Assembly: GCA_037783545.1 (NCBI GenBank)
Contig: JBBELK010000096.1
Location: 2,356,001-2,420,000, forward strand
DNA from: Henricia sp. BOLD:AAB3569
Taxonomy: Eukaryota > Echinodermata > Asteroidea > Spinulosida > Echinasteridae
Reading direction: 5' to 3'
DNA: 64,000 nucleotides
Part shown: positions 12,048 through 24,799 of the stretch, piece after piece
Numbering within the stretch: the first letter of the stretch is position 1
How the letters are laid out: each line of letters opens with the position of its first letter
Notes under the pieces: model-generated
Database searches by the model: none
Told to the model about the DNA's origin: nothing
Seen by the model: only the letters and a program-made list of their open reading frames with translations
Program-made: the position numbers and the translations under genes

Positions 12048-13841
12048 GACTGAGCATGCGCACGAGTCAGGAGTACACGGACAGCCACGGTCTGCAGATC
12101 AGGCAGGAAGCCCGAGCCCAGTTTTCCCTAAACTCTGAAATTTATCGGCCATTTCCCGGCGAAAATCTGTCAATTTTTCAGGACAAGTGCGGAATATAGA
12201 CTGTTTGGAGCATGCAAAATTTGAAGTTCGTTGGAAAATTTCTTGACTTCCAAATTTGCCGACATTTGGACCACACTTTGACCAAATTCCCGTCCCAAAC
12301 AAGACTGAGCATGCGCATGAGTCAGGAGTACACGGACAGCCACGGTCTGCAGAGCAGGCAGGAAGCCCGAGCCCAGTTTTCCCTAAACTCTGAAATTTCT
12401 CGGCCATTTCCCGGCGAAAGTCTGTCAATTTTTCAGGACAAGTGCGGAATATAGACTGTTTGGAGCATGCACAATTTGAAGTTCGTCGGAAAATTTCTTG
12501 ACTTGCAAATTTGCCGACGTTTGCACCACACTTTGACCAAATTCCCGTCCCAAACAAGACTGAGCATGCGCACGAGTCAGGAGTACACGGACAGCCACGG
12601 TCTGCAGATCAGGCAGGAAGCCAGAGCCCAGTTTTCCCTAAACTCTGAAATTTATCGGCCATTTCCCGGCGAAAATCTGTCAATTTTTCAGGACAAGTGC
12701 GGAATATAGACTGTTTGGAGCATGCACAATTTGAAGTTCGTTGGAAAATTTCTTGACTTCCAAATTTGCCGACATTTGGACCACACTTTGACCAAATTCC
12801 CGTCCCAAACAAGACTGAGCATGCGCATGAGTCAGGAGTACACGGACAGCCACGGTCTGCAGAGCAGGCAGGAAGCCCGAGCCCAGTTTTCCCTAAACTC
12901 TGAAATTTCTCGGCCATTTCCCGGCGAAAGTCTGTCAATTTTTCAGGACAAGTGCGGAATATAGACTGTTTGGAGCATGCACAATTTGAAGTTAGTCGGA
13001 AAATTTCTTGACTTGCAAATTTGACGACGTTTGGAGCACACTTCGACCAAATTCCCGTCCCAAACAAGACTGAGCATGCGCACGAGTCAGGAGTACACGG
13101 ACAGCCACGGTCAGCAGAGCAGGCAGGAAGCCCGAGGCTAGTTTTCCCTAAACTCTGAAATTTATCGGCCATTTCCCGGCGAAAATCTGTCAATTTTTCA
13201 GGACAAGTGCGGAATATAGACTGTTTGGAGCATGCAAAATTTGAAGTTCGTTGGAAAATTTCTTGACTTCCAAATTTGCCGACATTTGGACCACACTTTG
13301 ACCAAATTCCCGTCCCAAACAAGACTGAGCATGCGCATGAGTCAGGAGTACACGGACAGCCACGGTCTGCAGAGCAGGCAGGAAGCCCGAGCCCAGTTTT
13401 CCCTAAACTCTGAAATTTCTCGGCCATTTCCCGGCGAAAGTCTGTCAATTTTTCAGGACAAGTGCGGAATATAGACTGTTTGGAGCATGCACAATTTGAA
13501 GTTAGTCGGAAAATTTATTGACTTGCAAATTTGACGACGTTTGGAGCACACTTCGACCAAATTCCCGTCCCAAACAAGACTGAGCATGCGCACGAGTCAG
13601 GAGTACACGGACAGCCACGGTCAGCAGAGCAGGCAGGAAGCCCGAGGCTAGTTTTCCCTAAACTCTTAAATTTCTCGGCCATTTCCCGGCGAAAGTCTGT
13701 CAATTTTTCAGGACAAGTGCGGAATATAGACTGTTTGGAGCATGCAAAATTTGAAGTTCGTCGGAAATTTTTTTGACTTCCAAATTTGCCGACGTTTGGA
13801 CCACACTTTGACAAAATTCCCTTCCCAAACAAGACTGAGCA
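11957..13841. repeat. 9-unit segmental duplication, copy 2
   Basis: This is the partner of 9662-11956 at offset 2,295. The two stay nearly identical through the units at 11957-13487 and part of the 13742 unit, then diverge. The right limit is therefore approximate. Private differences include GCACAATTT at 12722 and AATTTATTGAC near 13513. Confidence 0.85.
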
Positions 13842-14510
13842 TGCGCACGAGTCAGGAGTACACGGACAGCCACGGTCTGCAGAGCAGGCAGGAAGCCCGA
13901 GCCCAGTTTTCCCTAAACTCTGAAATTTCTCGGCCATTTCCCGGCGAAAGTCTGTCAAGTTTTTTCAGGACAAGTGCGGAATATAGACTGTTTGGAGCAT
14001 GCAAAATTTGAAGTTCGTCGGAAAATTTCTTGACTTGCAAATTTGACGACGTTTGGAGCACACTTCGACCAAATTCCCGTCCCAAACAAGACTGAGCATG
14101 CGCACGAGTCAGGAGTACACGGACAGCCACGGTCAGCAGAGCAGGCAGGAAGCCCGAGGCTAGTTTTCCCTAAACTCTTAAATTTCTCGGCCATTTCCCG
14201 GCGAAAGTCTGTCAATTTCTCAGGACAAGTGCGGAATATAGACTGTTTGGAGCATGCAAAATTTGAAGTTCGTCGGAAATTTTTTTGACTTCCAAATTTG
14301 CCGACGTTTGGACCACACTTTGAAAAAATTCCCGTCCCAAACAAGACTGAGCATGCGCACGAGTCAGGAGTACACGGACAGCCACGGTCTGCAGAGCAGG
14401 CAGGAAGCCCGAGCCCAGTTTTCCCTAAACTCTGAAATTTCTCGGCCATTTCCCGGCGAAAGTCTGTCAAGTTTTTTCAGGACAAGTGCGGAATATAGAC
14501 TGTTTGGAGC
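13742..14510. repeat. 512 bp dimer, about 1.5 copies
   Basis: The unit at 13742 (GGAAATTTTTTTGACTTCC, ending in the AAGTTTTTTCAGG +2 form) and the unit at 13999 (AATTTGACGACG, CTTCGACC) form a 512 bp pair. The first member recurs at 14254. It is a small local duplication at the right edge of domain A. Confidence 0.8.
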
Positions 14511-14675
14511 ATGCAAAATTTGAAGTTCGTCGGAAAATTTCTTGACTTCCAAATTTGCCGACGTTTGGACCACACTTTGACCAAATTCCCGTCCCAAACA
14601 AAACTGAGCATGCGCACGAGTCAGGAGTACACGGACAGCCACGGTCTGCAGAGCAGGCAGGAAGCCCGAGCCCAG

Positions 14676-17600
14676 TTTCCCCTAAACTCTGAAATTTTCG
14701 GCCATTTCACAGCGAAAGTCTGTCAATTTTTCAGGACAAGTGCGGAATATAGACTGTTTGGAGCATGCAAAATTTGAAGTTCGTCAACAACAATTATTGA
14801 CTTCCAAATTTGCCGACGTTTGGACCACACTTTGACCAAATTCCCGTCCCAAACAAGACTAAGCATGCGCACGAGTCAGGAGTACACGGACAGCCACGGT
14901 CTGCAGAGCAGGCAGGAAGCCCGAGCCCAGTTTTCCCTAAACTCTGAAATTTCTCGGCCATTTCCGGGCGAAAGTCTGTCAATTTTTCAGGACAAGTGCG
15001 GAATATAGACTGTTTGGAGCATGCAAAATGTGAAGTTCGTCGGAAAATGTCTTGACTTCCAAATTTGCCGACGTTTGGACCACACTTTGACCAAATTCCC
15101 GTCCCAAACAAGACTGAGCATGCGCACGAGTGATCAGGAGTACACGGACAGCCACGGTCTGCAGAACAGGCAGGAAGCCCGAGCCCAGTTTTCCCTAAAC
15201 TCTGAAATTTCTCGGCCATTTCCCGGCGAAAGTCTGTCAATTTTTCAGGACAAGTGCGGAATATAGACTGTTTGGAGCATGCCAAATTTGAAGTTCGTCG
15301 GAAAATTTCTTGACTTGCAAATTTGCCGACGTTTGGACCACACTTTGACCAAATTCCCGTCCCAAACAAGACTGAGCATGCGCACGAGTCAGGAGTACAC
15401 GGACAGCCACGGTCTGCAGAGCAGGCAGGAAGCCCGAGCCCAGTTTTCCCTAAACTCTGAAATTTCTCGGCCATTTCCAGGCGAAAGTCTGTCAATTTTT
15501 CAGGACAAGTGCGGAATATATAGACTGTTTGGAGTATGCAAAATTTGAAGTTCGTCGGAAAATTTCTTGACTTGCAAATTTGCCGACGTTTGGACCACAC
15601 TTTGACCAAATTCCCGTCCCAAACAAGACTGAGCATGCGCACGAGTCAGGAGTACACGGACAGCCACGGTCTGCAGAGCAGGCAGGAAGCCCGAGCCCAG
15701 TTTTCCCTAAACTCTGAAATTTCTCGGCCATTTCCAGGCGAAAGTCTGTCAATTTTTCAGGACAAGTGCGGAGGAATATGGACTGTTTGGAGCATGCACA
15801 ATTTGAAGTTCGTCGGAAAATTTCTTGACTTGCAAATTTGCCGACGTTTGGACCACACTTTGACCAAATTCCCGTCCCAAACAAGACTGAGCATGCGCAC
15901 GAGTCAGAAGTACACGGACAGCCACGGTCTGCAGAGCAGGCAGGAAGCCCGAGCCCAGTTTTCCCTAAACTCTGAAATTTCTCGGCCATTTCCCGGCGAA
16001 AGTCTGTCAATTTTTCAGGACAAGTGCGGAATATAGACTGTTTGGAGCATGCAAAATTTGAAGTTCGTCGGAAAATTTCTTGACTTCCAAATTTGCCGAC
16101 GTTTGTACCACACTTTGACCAAATTCCCGTCCCAAACAAGACTGAGCATGCGCACGAGTCAGGAGTACACGGACAGCCACGGTCTGCAGAGCAGGCAGGA
16201 AGCCCGAGCCCAGTTTTCCCTAAACTCTGAAATTTCTCAGCCATTTCCCTGCGAAAGTCTGTCAATTTTTCAGGACAAGTGCGGAATATAGACTGTTTGG
16301 AGCATGCACAATTTGAAGTTCGTCGGAAAATTTCTTGACTTCCAAATTTGCCGACGTTTGGACCACACTTTGACCAAATTCCCGTCCCAAACAAGACTGA
16401 GCATGCGCACGAGTCAGGAGTACACGGACAGCCACGGTCTGCAGAGCAGGCAGGAAGCCCGAGCCCAGTTTTCCCTAAACTCTAAAATTTCTCGGCCATT
16501 TCCAGGCGAAAGTCTGTCAATTTTTCAGGACAAGTGCGGAATATAGAGTGTTTGGAGCATGCAAAATTTGAAGTTCGTCAGAAAATTTCTTGACTTGCAA
16601 ATTTGCCGACGTTTGGACCACACTTTGACCAAATTCCCGTCCCAAACAAGACTGAGCATGCGCACGAGTCAGGAGTACACGGACAGCCACGGTCTGCAGA
16701 GCAGGCAGAAAGCCCGAGCCCAGTTTTCCCTAAACTCTGAAATTTATCGGCCATTTCCCGGCGAAAGTCTGTCAATTTTTCAGGACAAGTGCGGAATATA
16801 GACTGTTTGGAGGATGCACAATTTGAAGTTCGTCGGAAAATTTCTTGAATTGCAAATTTTGCCGACGTTTGGACCACACTTTGACCAAATTACCATCCCA
16901 AACAAGACTGAGCATGCGCACGAGTGATCAGGAGTACACGGACAGCCACGGTCCGCAGAGCAGGCAAGAAGCCCGAGCCCAGTTTTCCCTAAACTCTGAA
17001 ATTTCTCGGCCATTTGCCGGCGAAAGTCTGTCAATTTTTCAGGACAAGTGCGGAATATAGACTGTTTGGAGCATGCAAAATTTGAAGTTCGTCGGAAAAT
17101 TTCTTGACTAGCAAATTTGCCGAAGTTTGGAGCACACTTTCACCAAATTCCCGTCCCAAACAAAACTGAGCATGCGCACGAGTCAGGAGTACACGGACAG
17201 CCACGGTCTGCAGAGCAGGCAGGAAGCCCGAGCCCAGTTTTCCCTAAACTCTGAAATTTCTCGGCCATTTCCCGGCGAAAGTCTGTCAATTTTTCAGGAC
17301 AAGTGCGGAATATAGACTGTTTGGAGCATGCAAAATTTGAAGTTCGTCGGAAAATTTCTTGACTTCCAAATTTGCCGACGTTTGTACCACACTTTGACCA
17401 AATTCCCGTCCCAAACAAGACTGAGCATGCGCACGAGTGATCAGGAGTACACGGACAGCCACGGTCCGCAGAGCAGGCAAGAAGCCCGAGCCCAGTTTTC
17501 CCTAAACTCTGAAATTTCTCGGCCATTTCCCGGCGAAAGTCTGTCAATTTTTCAGGACAAGTGCGGAATATATAGACTGTTTGGAGTATGCAAAATTTGA

Positions 17601-18498
17601 AGTTCGTCGGACGTTTGGACCACACTTTGACCAAATTCCCGTCCCAAACAAGACTGAGCATGCGCACGAGTCAGGAGTACACGGACAGCCACGGTCTGCA
17701 GAGCAGGCAGGAAGCCTGAGCCCAGTTTTCCCTAAACTCTAAAATTTCCGGCCATTTCCAGGCGAAAGTCTGTCAATTTTTCAGGACAAGTGCGGAGGAA
17801 TATGGACTGTTTGGAGCATGCACAATTTGAAGTTCGTCGGAAAATTTCTTGACTTGCAAATTTGCCGACGTTTGGACCACAATTTGACCAAATTCCCGTC
17901 CCAAACAAGACTGAGCATGCGCACGAGTCAGGAGTACACGGACAGCCACGGTCTGCAGAGCAGGCAGGAAGCCCGAGCCCAGTTTTCCCTAAACTCTGAA
18001 ATTTCTCGGCCATTTCCCGGCGAAAGTCTGTCAATTTTCCAGGACAAGTGCGGAATATAGACTGTTTAGAGCATGCAAAATTTGAAGTTCGTCGGAAAAT
18101 TTCTTGACTTCCAAATTTGACGACGTTTGGACCACACTTTGACCAAATTCCCGTCCCAAACAAGACTGAGCATGCGCACGAGTGATCAGGAGTACAAGGA
18201 CAGCCACGGTCTGCAGAGCAGGCAGGAAGCCCGAGCCCAGTTTTCCCTAAACTCTGAAATTTCTCGGCCATTTCCCGGCGAAAGTCTGTCAATTGTTCAG
18301 GACAAGTGCGGAATATAGACTGTTTGGAGTATGCAAAATTTGAAGTTCGTCGGAAAATTTCTTGACTTCCAAATTTGACGACGTTTGGACAACACTTTGA
18401 CCAAATTCCCGTCCCAAACAAGACTGAGCATGCGCACGAGTGATCAGGAGTACAAGGACAGCCACGGTCTGCAGAGCAGGCAGGAAGCCCGAGCCCAG
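14676..18498. repeat. 15-unit segmental duplication, copy 1 (3,823 bp)
   Basis: The block opens with the private run CAGTTTCCCCTAAAC...AATTTTCGGCCATTTCACAGCG, then GTTCGTCAACAACAATTATTGAC (14,782). The same markers recur at 18,499 and 18,605. Unit starts 14765, 15021, 15279, 15536, 15794, 16304, 16559 and 16814 reappear 3,822-3,823 bp later; from 17073 onward the offset is 4,320 because copy 2 gained two units. The breakpoint sits inside the unit at 18331, between about 18,454 and 18,500. Confidence 0.9.
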
Positions 18499-21400
18499 TT
18501 TCCCCTAAACTCTGAAATTTTCGGCCATTTCACAGCGAAAGTCTGTCAATTTTTCAGGACAAGTGCGGAATATAGACTGTTTGGAGCATGCAAAATTTGA
18601 AGTTCGTCAACAACAATTATTGACTTCCAAATTTGCCGACGTTTGGACCACACTTTGACCAAATTCCCGTCCCAAACAAGACTAAGCATGCGCACGAGTC
18701 AGGAGTACACGGACAGCCACGGTCTGCAGAGCAGGCAGGAAGCCCGAGCCCAGTTTTCCCTAAACTCTGAAATTTCTCGGCCATTTCCGGGCGAAAGTCT
18801 GTCAATTTTTCAGGACAAGTGCGGAATATAGACTGTTTGGAGCATGCAAAATGTGAAGTTCGTCGGAAAATTTCTTGACTTCCAAATTTGCCGACGTTTG
18901 GACCACACTTTGACCAAATTCCCGTCCCAAACAAGACTGAGCATGCGCACGAGTGATCAGGAGTACACGGACAGCCACGGTCTGCAGAACAGGCAGGAAG
19001 CCCGAGCCCAGTTTTCCCTAAACTCTGAAATTTCTCGGCCATTTCCCGGCGAAAGTCTGTCAATTTTTCAGGACAAGTGCGGAATATAGACTGTTTGGAG
19101 CATGCCAAATTTGAAGTTCGTCGGAAAATTTCTTGACTTGCAAATTTGCCGACGTTTGGACCACACTTTGACCAAATTCCCGTCCCAAACAAGACTGAGC
19201 ATGCGCACGAGTCAGGAGTACACGGACAGCCACGGTCTGCAGAGCAGGCAGGAAGCCCGAGCCCAGTTTTCCCTAAACTCTGAAATTTCTCGGCCATTTC
19301 CAGGCGAAAGTCTGTCAATTTTTCAGGACAAGTGCGGAATATATAGACTGTTTGGAGTATGCAAAATTTGAAGTTCGTCGGAAAATTTCTTGACTTGCAA
19401 ATTTGCCGACGTTTGGACCACACTTTGACCAAATTCCCGTCCCAAACAAGACTGAGCATGCGCACGAGTCAGGAGTACACGGACAGCCACGGTCTGCAGA
19501 GCAGGCAGGAAGCCCGAGCCCAGTTTTCCCTAAACTCTGAAATTTCTCGGCCATTTCCAGGCGAAAGTCTGTCAATTTTTCAGGACAAGTGCGGAGGAAT
19601 ATGGACTGTTTGGAGCATGCACAATTTGAAGTTCGTCGGAAAATTTCTTGACTTGCAAATTTGCCGACGTTTGGACCACACTTGACCAAATTCCCGTCCC
19701 AAACAAGACTGAGCATGCGCACGAGTCAGAAGTACACGGACAGCCACGGTCTGCAGAGCAGGCAGGAAGCCCGAGCCCAGTTTTCCCTAAACTCTGAAAT
19801 TTCTCGGCCATTTCCCGGCGAAAGTCTGTCAATTTTTCAGGACAAGTGCGGAATATAGACTGTTTGGAGCATGCAAAATTTGAAGTTCGTCGGAAAATTT
19901 CTTGACTTCCAAATTTGCCGACGTTTGTACCACACTTTGACCAAATTCCCGTCCCAAACAAGACTGAGCATGCGCACGAGTCAGGAGTACACGGACAGCC
20001 ACGGTCTGCAGAGCAGGCAGGAAGCCCGAGCCCAGTTTTCCCTAAACTCTGAAATTTCTCAGCCATTTCCCTGCGAAAGTCTGTCAATTTTTCAGGACAA
20101 GTGCGGAATATAGACTGTTTGGAGCATGCACAATTTGAAGTTCGTCGGAAAATTTCTTGACTTCCAAATTTGCCGACGTTTGGACCACACTTTGACCAAA
20201 TTCCCGTCCCAAACAAGACTGAGCATGCGCACGAGTCAGGAGTACACGGACAGCCACGGTCTGCAGAGCAGGCAGGAAGCCCGAGCCCAGTTTTCCCTAA
20301 ACTCTAAAATTTCTCGGCCATTTCCAGGCGAAAGTCTGTCAATTTTTCAGGACAAGTGCGGAATATAGAGTGTTTGGAGCATGCAAAATTTGAAGTTCGT
20401 CAGAAAATTTCTTGACTTGCAAATTTGCCGACGTTTGGACCACACTTTGACCAAATTCCCGTCCCAAACAAGACTGAGCATGCGCACGAGTCAGGAGTAC
20501 ACGGACAGCCACGGTCTGCAGAGCAGGCAGAAAGCCCGAGCCCAGTTTTCCCTAAACTCTGAAATTTATCGGCCATTTCCCGGCGAAAGTCTGTCAATTT
20601 TTCAGGACAAGTGCGGAATATAGACTGTTTGGAGGATGCACAATTTGAAGTTCGTCGGAAAATTTCTTGAATTGACGTTTGGACCACACTTTGACCAAAT
20701 TCCCGTCCCAAACAAGACTGAGCATGCGCACGAGTCAGGAGTACACGGACAGCCACGGTCTGCAGAGCAGGCAGGAAGCCCGAGCCCAGTTTTCCCTAAA
20801 CTCTAAAATTTCTCGGCCATTTCCAGGCGAAAGTCTGTCAATTTTTCAGGACAAGTGCGGAATATAGAGTGTTTGGAGCATGCAAAATTTGAAGTTCGTC
20901 AGAAAATTTCTTGACTTGCAAATTTGCCGACGTTTGGACCACACTTTGACCAAATTCCCGTCCCAAACAAGACTGAGCATGCGCACGAGTCAGGAGTACA
21001 CGGACAGCCACGGTCTGCAGAGCAGGCAGAAAGCCCGAGCCCAGTTTTCCCTAAACTCTGAAATTTATCGGCCATTTCCCGGCGAAAGTCTGTCAATTTT
21101 TCAGGACAAGTGCGGAATATAGACTGTTTGGAGGATGCACAATTTGAAGTTCGTCGGAAAATTTCTTGAATTGCAAATTTGCCGACGTTTGGACCACACT
21201 TTGACCAAATTACCGTCCCAAACAAGACTGAGCATGCGCACGAGTGATCAGGAGTACACGGACAGCCACGGTCCGCAGAGCAGGCAAGAAGCCCGAGCCC
21301 AGTTTTCCCTAAACTCTGAAATTTCTCGGCCATTTGCCGGCGAAAGTCTGTCAATTTTTCAGGACAAGTGCGGAATATAGACTGTTTGGAGCATGCAAAA

Positions 21401-22818
21401 TTTGAAGTTCGTCGGAAAATTTCTTGACTAGCAAATTTGCCGAAGTTTGGAGCACACTTTCACCAAATTCCCGTCCCAAACAAAACTGAGCATGCGCACG
21501 AGTCAGGAGTACACGGACAGCCACGGTCTGCAGAGCAGGCAGGAAGCCCGAGCCCAGTTTTCCCTAAACTCTGAAATTTCTCGGCCATTTCCCGGCGAAA
21601 GTCTGTCAATTTTTCAGGACAAGTGCGGAATATAGACTGTTTGGAGCATGCAAAATTTGAAGTTCGTCGGAAAATTTCTTGACTTCCAAATTTGCCGACG
21701 TTTGTACCACACTTTGACCAAATTCCCGTCCCAAACAAGACTGAGCATGCGCACGAGTGATCAGGAGTACACGGACAGCCACGGTCCGCAGAGCAGGCAA
21801 GAAGCCCGAGCCCAGTTTTCCCTAAACTCTGAAATTTCTCGGCCATTTCCCGGCGAAAGTCTGTCAATTTTTCAGGACAAGTGCGGAATATATAGACTGT
21901 TTGGAGTATGCAAAATTTGAAGTTCGTCGGACGTTTGGACCACACTTTGACCAAATTCCCGTCCCAAACAAGACTGAGCATGCGCACGAGTCAGGAGTAC
22001 ACGGACAGCCACGGTCTGCAGAGCAGGCAGGAAGCCTGAGCCCAGTTTTCCCTAAACTCTAAAATTTCCGGCCATTTCCAGGCGAAAGTCTGTCAATTTT
22101 TCAGGACAAGTGCGGAGGAATATGGACTGTTTGGAGCATGCACAATTTGAAGTTCGTCGGAAAATTTCTTGACTTGCAAATTTGCCGACGTTTGGACCAC
22201 ACTTTGACCAAATTCCCGTCCCAAACAAGACTGAGCATGCGCACGAGTCAGGAGTACACGGACAGCCACGGTCTGCAGAGCAGGCAGGAAGCCCGAGCCC
22301 AGTTTTCCCTAAACTCTGAAATTTCTCGGCCATTTCCCGGCGAAAGTCTGTCAATTTTCCAGGACAAGTGCGGAATATAGACTGTTTAGAGCATGCAAAA
22401 TTTGAAGTTCGTCGGAAAATTTCTTGACTTCCAAATTTGACGACGTTTGGACCACACTTTGACCAAATTCCCGTCCCAAACAAGACTGAGCATGCGCACG
22501 AGTGATCAGGAGTACAAGGACAGCCACGGTCTGCAGAGCAGGCAGGAAGCCCGAGCCCAGTTTTCCCTAAACTCTGAAATTTCTCGGCCATTTCCCGGCG
22601 AAAGTCTGTCAATTGTTCAGGACAAGTGCGGAATATAGACTGTTTGGAGTATGCAAAATTTGAAGTTCGTCGGAAAATTTCTTGACTTCCAAATTTGACG
22701 ACGTTTGGACAACACTTTGACCAAATTCCCGTCCCAAACAAGACTGAGCATGCGCACGAGTGATCAGGAGTACAAGGACAGCCACGGTCTGCAGAGCAGG
22801 CAGGAAGCCCGAGCCCAG
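18499..22818. repeat. 15-unit segmental duplication, copy 2 (4,320 bp)
   Basis: This is the partner of 14676-18498 with the same unit order. The differences are one base lost at about 19,684 (CACTTGACC), an added two-unit segment at about 20.2-20.9 kb, and single substitutions. The end is inferred from the unit at 22651, which matches 18331 up to GAGTACAAGGACAGCC and then continues as an ordinary unit. Confidence 0.88.
20190..21134. repeat. 499 bp local tandem duplication with 11 bp deletion scar
   Basis: Units at 20381 and 20636 are repeated at 20880 and 21135 (offset 499). The joint lies at about 20,670-20,675, where TTGAATTG runs directly into ACGTTTGG, losing 11 bp of CAAATTTGCCG. The 20636 unit thus starts like 21135 and ends like 20126. 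Sister block copy 1 lacks this extra pair, so the event post-dates the 3.8 kb duplication. Confidence 0.85.
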
Positions 22819-24799
22819 TTTTCCCTAAACTCTGAAATTTCTCGGCCATTTCCCGGCGAAAGTCTGTCAATTTTTCAGGACAAGTGCGGAATATAGACTG
22901 TTTGGAGTATGCAAAATTTGAAGTTCGTCGGAAAATTTCTTGACTTGCAAATTTGCCGACGTTTGGACCACACTTTGACCAAATTCCCGTCCCAAACAAG
23001 ACTGAGCATGCGCACGAGTCAGGAGTACACGGACAGCCACGGTCTGCAGAGCAGGCAGGAAGCCCGAGCCCAGTTTTCCCTAAACTCTGAAATTTCTCGG
23101 CCATTTCCCGGCGAAAGTCTGTCAATTTTTCAGGACAAGTGCGGGATATAGACTGTTTGGAGCATGCAAAATTTAAAGTTCGTCGGAAAATTTCTTGACT
23201 TCCAAATTTGCCGACGTTTGTACCACACTTTGACCAAATTCCCGTCCCAAACAAGACTGAGCATGCGCACGAGTGATCAGGAGTACACGGACAGCCACGG
23301 TCCGCAGAGCAGGCAAGAAGCCCGAGCCCAGTTTTCCCTAAACTCTGAAATTTCTCGGCCATTTCCCGGCGAAAGTCTGTCAATTTTTCAGGACAAGTGC
23401 GGAATATATAGACTGTTTGGAGTATGCAAAATTTGAAGTTCGTCGGACGTTTGGACCACACTTTGACCAAATTCCCGTCCCAAACAAGACTGAGCATGCG
23501 CACGAGTCAGGAGTACACGGACAGCCACGGTCTGCAGAGCAGGCAGGAAGCCCGAGCCCAGTTTTCCCTAAACTCTAAAATTTCTCGGCCATTTCCAGGC
23601 GAAAGTCTGTCAATTTTTCAGGACAAGTGCGGAGGAATATGGACTGTTTGGAGCATGCACAATTTGAAGTTCGTCGGAAAATTTCTTGACTTGCAAATTT
23701 GCCGACGTTTGGACCACACTTTGACCAAATTCCCGTCCCAAACAAGACTGAGCATGCGCACGAGTCAGGAGTACACGGACAGCCACGGTCTGCAGAGCAG
23801 GCAGGAAGCCCGAGCCCAGTTTTCCCTAAACTCTGAAATTTCTCGGCCATTTCCCGGCGAAAGTCTGTCAATTTTCCAGGACAAGTGCGGAATATAGACT
23901 GTTTGGAGCATGCAAAATTTGAAGTTCGTCGGAAAATTTCTTGACTTCCAAATTTGACGACGTTTGGACCACACTTTGACCAAATTCCCGTCCCAAACAA
24001 GACTGAGCATGCGCACGAGTGATCAGGAGTACAAGGACAGCCACGGTCTGCAGAGCAGGCAGGAAGCCCGAGCCCAGTTTTCCCTAAACTCTGAAATTTC
24101 TCGGCCATTTCCCGGCGAAAGTCTGTCAATTGTTCAGGACAAGTGCGGAATATAGACTGTTTGGAGTATGCAAAATTTGAAGTTCGTCGGAAAATTTCTT
24201 GACTTCCAAATTTGCCGACGTTTGGACCACACTTTGACCAAATTCCCGTCCCAAACAAGACTGAGCATGTGCACGAGTCAGGAGTACACGGACAGCCACG
24301 GTCTGCAGAGCAGGCAGGAAGCCCGAGCCCAGTTTTCCCTAAACTCTGAAATTTCTCGGCCATTTCCAGGCGAAAGTCTGTCAATTTTTCAGGACAAGTG
24401 CGGAATATATAGACTGTTTGGAGTATGCAAAATTTGAAGTTCGTCGGAAAATTTCTTGACTTGCAAATTTGCCGACGTTTGGACCACACTTTGACCAAAT
24501 TCCCGTCCCAAACAAGACTGAGCATGCGCACGAGTCAGGAGTACACGGACAGCCACGGTCTGCAGAGCAGGCAGGAAGCCCGAGCCCAGTTTTCCCTAAA
24601 CTCTGAAATTTCTCGGCCATTTCCAGGCGAAAGTCTGTCAATTTTTCAGGACAAGTGCGGAGGAATATGGACTGTTTGGAGCATGCACAATTTGAAGTTC
24701 GTCGGAAAATTTCTTGACTTGCAAATTTGCCGACGTTTGGACCACACTTTGACCAAATTCCCGTCCCAAACAAGACTGAGCATGCGCACGAGTCAGGAG

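Larger units (their letters stand above)
1..14675. repeat. Array domain A (units without +GAT/+GGA alleles)
   Basis: Units here are mostly 255-257 bp. The GAT insertion (GAGTGATCAGG), the GGA insertion, the TATATAG form and the 27 bp deletion, all common further right, are absent. Domain-specific alleles are CTGCAGATCAGG (for example 2494, 5047, 9798), GTTCGTCTGAAAA, ACATTTGGACC (class at 9917-13232) and TTTTAATTTCGTTGG (1084-4146). The right limit is placed where the duplicated 3.8 kb block of domain B begins; the first GAT insertion is at 15,131. Confidence 0.85.

Noticed and set aside
15511..15525. TATA-box-like AATATATAG in +TA units
   Set aside because: It is a dinucleotide expansion of AATATAG. 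No downstream gene or other core promoter element is present.
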